Assembly (NCBI RefSeq): GCF_000372725.1
Contig: NW_005201058.1
Location: 41,436 to 105,435, forward strand
Direction of reading: 5' to 3'
Origin: Emiliania huxleyi CCMP1516
Lineage: Eukaryota; Haptophyta; Isochrysidales; Noelaerhabdaceae
DNA length: 64,000 bases
The number at the start of each line of letters is the position of its first letter. Positions within the stretch are counted from its first letter, which is position 1. Below are positions 20,049-30,036 of the stretch, piece after piece. The notes beneath the pieces were generated by a model that ran no database searches, was not told where the DNA came from, and saw only the letters and a list, made by a program, of their open reading frames with translations. The position numbers and the translations under genes were made by a program.

Positions 20049-21172
20049 ATGGCCTCCGCGCGGGCGATGCGCGCTGCGCTGCAGAAGATTGCCGAGCGCG
20101 GCGCACAGGCGCGCAGAGAAGTACTGTGCGCCGCCGTTCCGTCGCTGTGCCGTCTGACCGCCTCTTCCCCTGGCTCAGTCGTCGCTGCTCGCGCCGGCGG
20201 TCGCTGCCGGCACCGCTGTCGCTGTCGCGTCCGTGTCGACGGTGCACGCCTCTGACGTCATCCACGCGCCGCACCAGTCTTGGGACTTCAAGGGGTTCAT
20301 GTCGTCGTACGACGCGGCCTCGGTCCGCCGAGGCCACCAGGTGTACACACAAGTCTGCGCCTCGTGCCACGGCCTCGCTCGCATCGCGTACCGCAACCTG
20401 GTGCGCCCGCTCCGCCGCCCGCTCCGCCGCATATGCTGCCGCCGCGTTGCCGCTGCCGCGTTGCCGCCGCCGCCGCGCCGCAGGGGCACGCGCCTGCTCG
20501 TCGCCGCGGCCCCCGACCGCCGCACGCCGCGCGGACAGGTGGACGTCTGCTACTCGGAGGAGGAGGTCAAGGCCATGGCCGAGGACACCGAGGTGATGGA
20601 CGGCCCAAACGACGAGGGCGAGATGTTTGAGCGGCCGGGCAAGCTGTCCGACTACCTGCCCTCGCCGTACCCCAACGAGGAGGCCGCGCGCTACGCCAAC
20701 AACGGCGCCTACCCGCCCGACCTCTCGCTCATCATGAAGGCGCGGCACAACGGGCCCGACTATGTCTTTGCGCTGCTGACGGGGTACAAGGACCCGCCCG
20801 CGGGCGTCGCGGAGCGGGAGACGCAGTACTACAACCCGTACTTCCCCGGCGCGTGGATCGGCATGCCCATGCCGCTCAACGAGGGCGCGGTCGAGTACGA
20901 CGACGGCACGCCCGCCACCGCCACGCAGATGGCCAAGGACGTCTGCACGTTCCTCACGTGGGCGGCGGAGCCCGAGGCGGACGAGCGCAAGCTGATGGGC
21001 GTCAAGTGCGCGCCGCGTCGCCCCGCCACCCGCCACCCGCGCCCTCCGCCCAGCCGCGGCCGACTGCGCGCGCAGGTGGATGCTCACCCTGACGGTGCTC
21101 TTTGGCTTCACCTGGTACTACAAGCGCGTGCGGTGGGCCCCAATCAAGACGCGCCGGCTCGAGCTCTACTAG
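20049..21172 (+). CDS. CYC1: Cytochrome c1, mitochondrial complex III (four exons)
   Basis: Exons 20049-20120, 20179-20400, 20539-21005 and 21076-21172, all with GT-AG introns of 58, 138 and 70 nt. The N-terminus is a mitochondrial leader followed by a hydrophobic bipartite segment ([20 protein letters not shown]). CASCHGL is the covalent heme c site; [10 protein letters not shown] supplies the axial Met. [10 protein letters not shown] and [10 protein letters not shown] are typical of the family. The last exon gives the single C-terminal membrane anchor, [20 protein letters not shown], ending RRLELY-stop. It carries electrons from the Rieske centre to cytochrome c at the inner membrane. The 138-nt second intron has no in-frame stop and is a multiple of three, so unspliced RNA would still be open. 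Confidence 0.95.
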
Positions 21173-21742
21173 AGAGGGGGGGGGGGGGGGGGCACGGGGG
21201 AGGGGAGCCCCCCACCCCGGTCTTGTCCCGGCGCCGCCGAGTACATTGCCGGACCACCTTGCGTCAGAACCCACCGCCGGCTCTCGCTGCCACAATTCGC
21301 AGTACTCCCTTGTGTGATTGGGCGCGCAGAATTTCGCCTGTCTTGTCACTTTAGCGAGATCTTCTCGCATGGGACCGGGTGGCGGCGGCACTGCTCGCCG
21401 GCGATCATATTTCCCACAAGGCTCACATCTATACTGCAATGCATCTCTGCGTACATAAAACTTCAAGGCACGTGGGCCCGGAAGTCGGATGACAGCTCAA
21501 CCCCTCTCAAGACGGTGTGGTCGGTGGGCTGGCTCCGGCTCAGGTCGTGGGGCATAGCTCGGGTGTAAACGGGGTCTGGGCAGCGGCCCGCCGCAGGCGC
21601 CGCCGGAGGCTGGCCCGCCGCAGGCGCCGATTTTTTTTGGCGTTTTTTGCTCAAAATTGAGATATTTCTCATCAAATTCTCATCAAAATCGAGCTCGCTA
21701 CGTCCTACGAGCTCTCTAACTGCACAGCACTCCTCGTTGAGC

Positions 21743-22399
21743 CTAGCGGCGCCCGTATCGCCCACGCCAACATTCTTCTTCTTCTTCTTGCCCTTCTTGC
21801 CCTTGGGCCCTTGCTGCACTTAGCCGCTCAACCTCCGCCAGCAGCAGCTCCTTGGCATGCCGCGCCGCCTCCATCTGCTTTGCTTCCCACGCTGCCGCTT
21901 CCTCTAAAGCAGCGCCGCCACTAAGCGGCGCAACCAAGTTCTCGCATTGTTTGCATGAGCACGTGTTCTGCTTGGCGCGGCGCACAATCCGCGCGCGGCG
22001 AGTGAGGTGCGTGAGAGCAGAAGACTGACAGCAGGAGCTGCAGGAGCTGCAGGAGCTGCGCGGGTCGGATGGGCGGTGACGCCGTCGAGCGACGGCGCAA
22101 AGGTCAATCGCTGCTGCTGCGCCAACGAGAGCGGCGACACGAGGCTGCTGGCAGCTGGCAGAGCGAATCGCGATTCCGGCGGCCGCCGTCAGCCCGCCGA
22201 CACCGACGGCCTGGCTGAGGTCAAACTCCTCCACACGTCGGACCAGCCATGCGTCGGCCACGGCGACGAGACGTCTGTATGCAGACAGCCCGACACCCGG
22301 GCGATAGAACATGCCAGCTGGGCTCTTCCACAGGGCTCTCGTGGCCTGGCGAAACCCAGGTGAATAGGGCGGGCTGCGGCGGGCGCAATAACTATTCAC
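21743..22399 (-). CDS. Hypothetical protein with hydrophobic and coiled-coil parts
   Basis: A 218-residue minus-strand frame. The first ~100 residues (FRQATRALWKSPAGMFYRPG, VAVADAWLVRRVEEFDLSQA, AAAGIAIRSASCQQPRVAAL) have protein-like composition. A Cys/Ser-rich repeat of CAGGAGCTG origin follows, then an Ala/Glu helix (ALEEAAAWEAKQMEAARHAK). A Lys-rich stretch in another frame (GKKGKKKKK, 21795-21770) suggests a frame change or intron before the real end. No family recognised; possibly mitochondrial. Confidence 0.4.
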   Translation of the reverse strand: MNSYCARRSPPYSPGFRQATRALWKSPAGMFYRPGVGLSAYRRLVAVADAWLVRRVEEFDLSQAVGVGGLTAAAGIAIRSASCQQPRVAALVGAAAAIDLCAVARRRHRPSDPRSSCSSCSSCCQSSALTHLTRRARIVRRAKQNTCSCKQCENLVAPLSGGAALEEAAAWEAKQMEAARHAKELLLAEVERLSAARAQGQEGQEEEEECWRGRYGRR

Positions 22400-22570
22400 A
22401 GCTTATGAAAACCGGAAACACTAGAGTCTGCAGAAGAGTTCGAGTGGTCTTCGTGCTCAGAAGGATTGAGAGAGCTCTATTCACACCCTTTGTGCGTTGA
22501 AGACCACAGGCAATGCCCGTTTACACCCAACCGACGAGTCGCTGGGCCCTCTGACCTGAGCCGGAGCCGG

Positions 22571-23058
22571 CTCGCGTTGTGCGAGTATATGGGACACGAT
22601 GTCTCAAATATGAGGGGTTTTGACTCCTACCGGCTCCTGACGCTATCCCTGGCAGCTCTAATGACCAATCAGTAGTGTTGTGATAGAGGGTGCCCATACT
22701 AGCGCAGGAGCTGTCACACTCGCCCGGACCGTCCCGTCCTGGGGCCGGTTCCGCAGCCCGCGAGAGCCGACAGCGGGGCCGTGCCGCGGGTGCCTACTGC
22801 CGAGTGCCACAAACACTGCGCCGTCCCGCCATCACCTACAGGCTGTCTTGTGTGATGATTGGGATGTCCAAACGCCACCATCTTGGCTCTTGCGACCTCG
22901 AACCCGCGAGCTGTATGGGTGGTGCTGACGTCGACAGACGCCCGATGACCACGGTGAAGCTGAGCCGTAACGCGTCGACAAGTCTCGTCTGAGCCCGTGG
23001 CGGTGGCCGGCTGAGTCGCCGTACACGGGCCGGTACCTCAGGCGTCACCTCCGCAGCC
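22571..23058 (+). repeat. Dispersed ~490-bp repeat, copy B
   Basis: Same orientation and boundaries as 8072-8569; see that entry. It has no gene next to it. Confidence 0.9.
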
Positions 23059-23167
23059 TCAGGTCTCACACTCCATCACCTCCGACGGGACGCCTTCGGT
23101 GTCACGCTCGGCGGCGTACTTTCTGCAGCTCCATCTCGAGTACGGCGTCGAGTCTACTCACTCCTGT

Positions 23168-23210
23168 TGGATCTGTGCACTCCCTGGGTCCCAGGGAGTG
23201 CACAGATCCA
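23168..23210. repeat. Perfect 21-bp hairpin with a 1-nt loop
   Basis: TGGATCTGTGCACTCCCTGGG, one T, then its exact reverse complement. The surrounding 23059-23739 holds no gene I can support. Confidence 0.95.
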
Positions 23211-23739
23211 GCAAGCGGTGCGTCCCGGCAGCGCGCGCTGGCTGCAACAAACTCGAGACACGCTTTTTCGGGTCGGTCACCATGTTCAAACTCCGCACTT
23301 TAATTCGAACTTTCTCGCCTCGGCTCGTGGGGCTCGGGAGTAGTCAAGCAGGTGTGCGGGGTGGGCGGGAGGGGGCCTGGGAGCATTTTTTTGCATTTCC
23401 GAGGCGAGCGTGGGCCGTGGTGGGCCCCTCCGGGCCTCTCTCAGCAGCACGGAAAGTAGCGCGCGACAGAGCGCTGTTCTCGGCCCCCTGAGCGTATTGG
23501 GACGAGCCAGACTAGCATGCACATCGCCTTGGCACGTAGGACGCACGACTTACCCCGCACACCCCGGTGACAATCTTGGAAATCTCCCGACAATCTCCCC
23601 AAATCTCCTCCCGCTCTCGCGAGTAGCGCGGCGCAGCGGGGCGCGTTGATGTCGATGAATGCAGTGTGGACTCCTTTTCGACACTCTCTAGCACCGGTGA
23701 ACACACAGGCGTTGCTTCCGAGGTGGTAAAAATCTGTGA

Positions 23740-25907
23740 ATGCCCGCCGAAGTTGTCGCGGTTTTCCGACTTGTCTCGTGCTCGTTGCCATGCCGAAAAG
23801 AGCGGGCGCAGGCCTGGGACAGCGTCGCAAAAGCGGCCAAGGAGTCCGTCCCGGCTCCAGGCCAGGACCAGATCGCCGCTCGGTACCGCCAGTTTGCGAC
23901 TCTGTGCCTGCGCAGTCGTCGCTATCTCACGCTTCCGATCTCGTCACAACAGGCGCCCTCGCCGAGTGCAACGTCCTCGCGGCCGCAAAGCCGTGCTGGC
24001 TCGCGCAGAGTCGGCGTCGCAAAGAACCTGAGAGCGCCGCGGCATGCTTCGGTTGGCGACGTCCTCGGCGAGGCCATGGAGCTGCATAGCACGAGCGACG
24101 AGGGCCGCCGCGACGGGATCTACAACCAGAGAGAGCACGGACGCCGAGGATCGCTCTCCCGTGCAGCGCCGCAGCGGCTCGTCGGCGGCTCGTCGGCTGC
24201 GGCCTCGAACGGAGATCGCATGGAGGTTGACGAGGAACCTCCCTCTCTGAGCAGTGCTCCAGCGGAGCCTGCGCAGCAGCAGCAGCAGCAGCAAGCAAGC
24301 GTGCTCACGCTGGTGGCCAACATCGGACGCCTCGAGCTGGAGGAGGTTGGCCACCGTGCCGCCGCTCGCGAAGCGATTACAGCGACTACCAGGACGCAAA
24401 CATCAGGCGTGCCGACGCCTCGCGAGCTGCGTGCCCAAGCCCGGCTCGACTTGCAAGTCGTAGGGCTGCGCGAGGAGGAGCGGCGGCGGCAGCGGCTGCA
24501 CGCGGCGGCAACGACGAGGCTCGTTCGAGAACTGGCGCTGAAGCTCTCGAACCCGCTGCGACACTTTGGCAGGGGTGCATTCATTCAGTTGATGATGTGC
24601 GAATTCGTCATGCGGCCAGAGGTACAGGGCCGCTCCGGCCGCTCCCTCGGCGTAGCGTTTCGCTCGCAGCTGCTGCTGGTGTACGAGGCGCTACGTCTTG
24701 CTCTGGACGCGATCCGGAGCGACCCCGGCGCGCGGCTCCAGCCCGGCACCCTCCGCGTGTGGCGTCGGGCACGCGCAGACCCTCCCTCCTCCGCCACCGC
24801 TACTGGCACCTCCGCCTCCGCCGCCACTCTCAACCGCGCGGCCGCCACCAGCTCTGCCAGCTCCGCCGCCGGCACTTCCTCCCGGCCTCTAGCTCGACCG
24901 CCGCCGCCACGTCCTCCGCCGCGGCCTCTAGCTCCACCACGGATGCGGCCTCTAGCGGTGCTGCTGGCTCCGCCCAGGCCGGTTCGTCTACCGTCTCCTC
25001 AGAAGCTGGGCTCGGCATCTCGTGGACAGAGCTAGAGCCGACGCTCTACGGCCGGGCGACCCAGCGTCGCTCGAGCTGCCCCGTGCCGACGGACAGGTAC
25101 GACGAGCACTTGAACGACATCATTGTGCATAACATGCAGGACCTCTCACCGTGGGCCGACAGCCAGGACGTGCAGGCGAGGGCGCCGATCTCGGGGATGA
25201 CGATTCGCGCCGGATCGCTCTTCAACCGCTTCAAATCGGGAGCCCCCACCGGGTGGGTGGCGAAGCTGTTCGCGGGCGAGGCACCGACGGAGCGCAAGCT
25301 GGTCATGCAGCGCTTTACCGACGGCAGCGAGTTTGGCGGGCACTGGCACCAGCTCCTCTTCTTCGTCGACCAGAGACGGGTGCTCTACCACGAGCCCTAT
25401 GGCGGCGCAATCGACTCGGGCATCGCGTCTTGCTTCCACCGGAGCCCCGGGCCTGCCGCCGGCTGGGCGCTGGAGGTGGTGGATGTGCAGCTGCAGTCTT
25501 GCACTCACGAGTGCGCGCTCTGGGTGGACTTTGTCGCGGAGGTGGCTGTCGACTACGTGAGGAGCGACCTGACTTGCTCCTTCAGCGAGTACCTTCGCGG
25601 GTGCGCTCTCCCTGTGTGTGTGTGTGCATGCCTGCGATAAGGCTGACCGGTGTCGCGCCGCCCCCGCAGGCGTGAGGAGATCACCCCGCTCAACGGCATG
25701 CGGCGGACTTGCACGGCGATGAAGACGGCGAAGGCAAAAAACAACGCCTTCGTCGCACAGCGCCGAAACGACGTGCGCACGCTGTTACGTCTAGCCTATG
25801 TCCAGCGCCAACTGCCGCACACAGGCTCCGCAACGCTGACCGCCTTTGGCGCAGCGGCGGAGAGCAGGAGCCTGCCGAGGACACAGACTCGGACTTTGAG
25901 ATGTTGA
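23740..25907 (+). CDS. Ulp1-like (C48-type) cysteine protease, Ala/Ser-rich linker
   Basis: Model: 23740-25600 plus 25670-25907 (GT-AG intron, phase fits R|G). The N-terminal ~300 residues are charged, with a poly-Gln run (QQQQQQQ) and a helix-rich part. An Ala/Ser/Thr-rich linker follows, in which the frame changes near 24880 (a short unrecognised intron or an indel). The C-terminal domain reads HWHQLLFFVDQRRVLYHEPYGG, then VQLQSCTHECALWVDFV. This matches the His...Asp/Glu...Gln...Cys order of Ulp1/SENP peptidases, with E in place of D before the Cys. Such proteases cleave SUMO-like conjugates, and many algal copies belong to transposons. The last exon is basic and may contain a further intron, since another frame ends in an acidic DTDSDFEMLT. 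Confidence 0.6.
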
Positions 25908-27012
25908 CCTAGACCGACGTGTGATTCAGATAGTTGTCTTCAGATGTGTGTGTGATTCAGATGTGTGTGCGTGTGATTTTCGGCACGGGTATAGATTAGA
26001 AGGAACGTATCGTCACACAGCGTGGTGCACAGTAGCGGGCTAGCTTCTACAGAGGCAACCGGTCCGAGGGCGAGCGTTTCGCTCGTCCTGATGCGCATGA
26101 GCGACGTGGAAGCTCTCGACCGGCGCAGATGCCACGGGCGACACCAATCCCAGCCTCAAAAGGCGAGGAGGGCTGGTGGAGTGCCCAGACGGCAGTGGCT
26201 TCCGAACAACTTTTTGCGGGTGACGCAAAGGATCCGAGGAGAGAGCACCTCGGCTGCCGGCGAGGCATCCGCCCCGCGCCCACACATCTGATGGAAAGTG
26301 CGAAGAAGCGGTGGCGGCAGGCTAGCCACCGGTGGGGCACACGGAGCGATATGGCGTTCGGCTGCGATTTGAGTGCAACCGGGTGACGCATCTCCTCCAC
26401 AGAGACGCGGGGACGGCGTGCCTGCGAGGCGCCCGATATGCGCCAACGGACCCAATGGAAAGTGCGAAGCGAGCACTCGACGGCTCGCAGCCTGTGGACG
26501 GAGCACGAGAGCTCGAACCTCGCACTCTCGTGCAAAATCGGCACCTCGGAGCGCCTTTTTCACACCGCATTCGAGCCCATGAAAACAACAATGTACCCCA
26601 AGCAGCACGATCACGCCTCGCACCGGTGCGGTGGTGCCGGGCGGCTCTAGGGGGTCAGGCTGGCTGCATGGCACCACCCGTAGCCCGTTCTGCTGCCCTG
26701 GCATCACCCGGAGGGGGGATTGAACATGGTAGTCGGTGCTCGGCGGGAAGGGGAGTGCTGACGCGCGGGGAACGGTTTTCCCTTGAGCTTGTGCCTGTTC
26801 ACGCTTCACAGACCAACCACGCGACAGCGGATACCAGGGCACAGCGGGCAGCAGGCATACACCCCCGTCACGATCACGAAGCGAGATTAGCGCCAGACTG
26901 AGACACAGTCGCGGTACCCGTCTCTCTTCCTCCGCGCGGGGCTTCGCCGTCGGCTCTGCATGGAGGAGCTGTCTGCCTTGCTGACTCCTCGCGACGTCCG
27001 CCGCGCTAGCCA
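25908..27012. other. No supported gene
   Basis: Two related units (CAATGGAAAGTGCGAAG at ~26453, GATGGAAAGTGCGAAG at ~26290) suggest an old repeat. A 285-residue minus-strand open frame (27013-26156) has no recognisable domain and overlaps equally long open frames on the other strand. Confidence 0.4.
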
Positions 27013-27904
27013 CTAACCCACCTCGACCGATTGTGGGCCGAGACTGGGCGCCGTCGCGGCTTCGGCCTTCTCGGCTGCTGGCTCGGCTGCGGCCGCAAAG
27101 CTCGCCGCGGGCTCCTCCGCTGGTGCCGCCGCGTCGGCCTTCGCCGCTGCCAAATCCCGACCCTCCCAGGAAGCGCCGGCCGCCGAGACGGAAGCCTCTC
27201 GTGGCGACCCGACCGGGGAGGGCGAGAAGGGCGGACTATCGATGGGCTCTGGCAGAGGGTCGAGCGATCCCAGATCCAGCGAGAGGAGGCCCGCCCCAGC
27301 TTCTCCAGCGTCGCCGGGGTCGGGAGCCTGAGGAGAGGTGGGTGGGGTGAGAGGAGCGTCTCGACTCGCCGACACGTTCGCGAGGGCGCGCGCCTCGTCC
27401 CGCGCTCGCTTGAGGCGCGGCTTGCGCGAACAAGGCCCGCCCCGCCCCAGGTGCCTGTAGCCGCGCGTGCACAGCGCGTCCTTTTCGCACGGGCGGTCGT
27501 CCATGGCCATCGATTCCACCGGCGAGCTAACGCCGCCCGCGCGCTTGGCCATGGCGGCATAGTGCTGCTGCGCGCCGGTGGCCGTTCGACCCCCGAGGTC
27601 GGCCGCAATCGCCTAAGGGCGCACCGTGGCAGCGCTCCGACGGCTGGAGGGAGGGGGCCGCTTACACGCGGAGCCGTGGGGGCCGCCTGCCAGTTGCTCG
27701 ACCCCCCCTCTTGTCGCTCGACCAGCTCCTGCAGCCGCGCCTCCTCCTGCCCGCTCCAGCGCGCAGACCCGGAGCGCTGGCGCTGCGCGTCGGCCACCCC
27801 GCCGCTGCTGGCTGCCATCGTCGAGCCCGCCTCGCCGCCGCTGCTGCCGCCGGCCGCCCCAGAAGCGCCAGCGCCAGCAGCAGCAGCAGCAGTAGCAACA
27901 GCAA

Positions 27905-27945
<41 letters not shown>

Positions 27946-30036
27946 GTAGCAGCAGCGGGGTCGGCGGCAAGGCCAGCAGCAGCGGGTGTGGTGGCGACGG
28001 CGTCGTCACCGGGACTAGCTGTGGCGCCGGCCCCGTCCGGCAGCGCAGAGGGACGGCCGACGACGGCCGCTGAGGCGAGCGCATTAGGCTCCCTGCTTGA
28101 CGATGCCAAATCCGGAGCCGCATGCGCGACCGTGTCGCCTGGCGCGGCGGGTGCGGCGGGTGCGGTGGCCTCCTTTTGCTTCCTGGCGTTCATGATTGCC
28201 CAGTGCTGCTGTACCGACGTAGTGGTGCGGTTGGTACCTGGAAAGATGAGACGGGAGGGGTGGGGGGGCGCGCGGGGCACGGCGCGCCTCGAGGGCGGGA
28301 GTCGCGTCTCGCACCCAGCTCGCGAGCGATGGCGCCCCACGTCTGCCCTGTGGCCTGCCGCGCGGGGAGGGTAGAGGGCGGGGTGGGCGGCGGGGGCGGC
28401 TGGAGTGGGGCTGGTGGCTGCCGGAGAGTGGGGCGGTGGGCTCGGTGGGCGTGTGCGGAGCCGCCGCGCGCCTCCTTGGCCGCAAGTAGCTGGGCGAGCT
28501 TCTGCTCCTCGTCGGCGCTCCACCGCGGCGCCTTGGCCCGCCCTCGGCCGCCGTCCGAGTCCGCGCCCGCCCCACCCCGCGAGGGTGGCAGCGCCTCGCC
28601 CGAGTTGCAGGGCTCCGCCACCGCGACTGAGACCGCTGCAGCCAGCTCCGCCTCCGACGCAATCTTGGTCACAACGACTGGGTACGCCGCTGGCCATGCT
28701 GGCTTCGGAGGCTGTGGCTGCTGCTGCTCCTGGCGCTGCTGCTCCTGCGCCACGGCAGCGGCGGGAGAAGAAGTCGCCGGCGCTTGAGAGGCAAGGTTGG
28801 GTTGCAGGCCGGCAAGCGCCCCCTCGGAGCCGGCCAAACCGCCCTCCGAGACGTGGGCCGCCGCCGCCGCGGCCAGCAGCAGCGCCTCGCTCGCCTGCGT
28901 CGGCGTGAGCACGCGCGCAAAGGCGCGTGCCTCCGCCTCGGTGGCAAACTTCTTGACGCGCGCGCCGCTCACTCCGTGCGACAGCTTGCGCGCCGCGTCC
29001 CAGCTGCTGCATACGCCGGGGTTTGGGCCACCGCGCACGCCGTACCAGCTCTTGTCGCCACCGCCTCCGCCGCTGAACATCGCCTTCGCCCAGTGCTGCT
29101 GCACCTGGTGCACGGCGGAGGGAGCTCGTGAGCGCGCGGTGGCAGGCGGCACCGGGCGGCGGCAGCAGCGCGACGTGGCGCGCGCACCGAGGCCGGCGTG
29201 CGGCCGCTGCCGAGCTCCCGCGCGATCGTCTCCCACCGGCGCGGCACGATCGTCGCCACGAGGTGCCGAAGCCTCGCCTCCTCGTCACTGCTCCACCGCT
29301 CACCACTCCGCCCGCTGCTCGCAGCGCCGCCGCGGACTGCGGCCGAAGGGCCGTTGCTCTCTGCGACAGCCGCAGGGCCGCCGCTCGATGTGGCTGCGGC
29401 AGCCACAGCGACAGCATGAGCAGGGTCAGCAGCGGCGGTGGGATGAGCCGGCCGCCCATCGCGAGAGAGCGTGTCCGCGGCTGCGGCCGGCTGGCTTGCG
29501 GCCGGTGGAATGAGCGGGCCGCCCGGCGCGGCTGGCTGCGGTGCCGCGGGTGACGCGTCGGCAGCGTGTGAGCCGTTCGCGGCGGCCGCCAAGGCCGCTG
29601 GCGGCGACGTTGAGGCCGTGGTCGAGGCGGCTGCTTGCGGAGTGCAGTGTAGCGGCGGCGCAGTGCTGGGAGGCTGAGTCCTCTTAGCCATGATGGCATA
29701 GTGCTGTTGGACCGATGTCGCGGTCCGGCCGCTGCCGAGATCTCGCGCGATCACGTCCCATCCACACCGACGATTGGCGTCCACGAGAGTCTGCAGCCGC
29801 CGCTCCTCCTCATAGCTCCAGCGTTTTGCTGGACCGTTGGAGCGCCCTTTTGTGGCTGCAACCTCGCCCTTTTGTGGCTGCTGGTGCAACTCGGGTGGCT
29901 GCAGGCCCTCGGCGCCTCGCTCCTCGCTCGCGGTCGTGGGCGCGGTCGTGGGCAAGGTCTCCTCGCTGCGGGGCTCGGGTTGCACGCTCGCGCTCAAGAA
30001 TTCTCGTGGTGGGAGCGACAACGTCTCGCTCGGCAT
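27013..30036 (-). CDS. Four-SANT/Myb-repeat protein with an internal viroplasmin (RNase H1 N-terminal) domain
   Basis: Exons 30036-29188, 29104-28472, 28354-28315, 28237-27687 and 27612-27013; all joins are in frame. SANT/Myb repeats: RWSYEEERRLQTLVDANRRC, RWSSDEEARLRHLVATIVPR, RWSADEEQKLAQLLAAKE and RWSGQEEARLQELVERQE. Each continues to (D/E)LG.GRT...VQQHYAIM, and introns split the last three. Between repeats 2 and 3 lies SWYGVRGGPNPGVCSSWDAA followed by GARVKKFATEAEARAFA, the fold that binds RNA/DNA hybrids in RNase H1 and in caulimovirus viroplasmin. Ala- and Ser/Pro-rich linkers join the parts. A nuclear DNA-binding regulator is inferred. The intron 27613-27686 is GC-AG and echoes the next exon. 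Confidence 0.8.

Noticed and set aside
26156-27013. 285-residue minus-strand frame as a gene
   Set aside because: No domain, repetitive content shared with the plus strand and long open frames on both strands, as expected by chance in GC-rich DNA.
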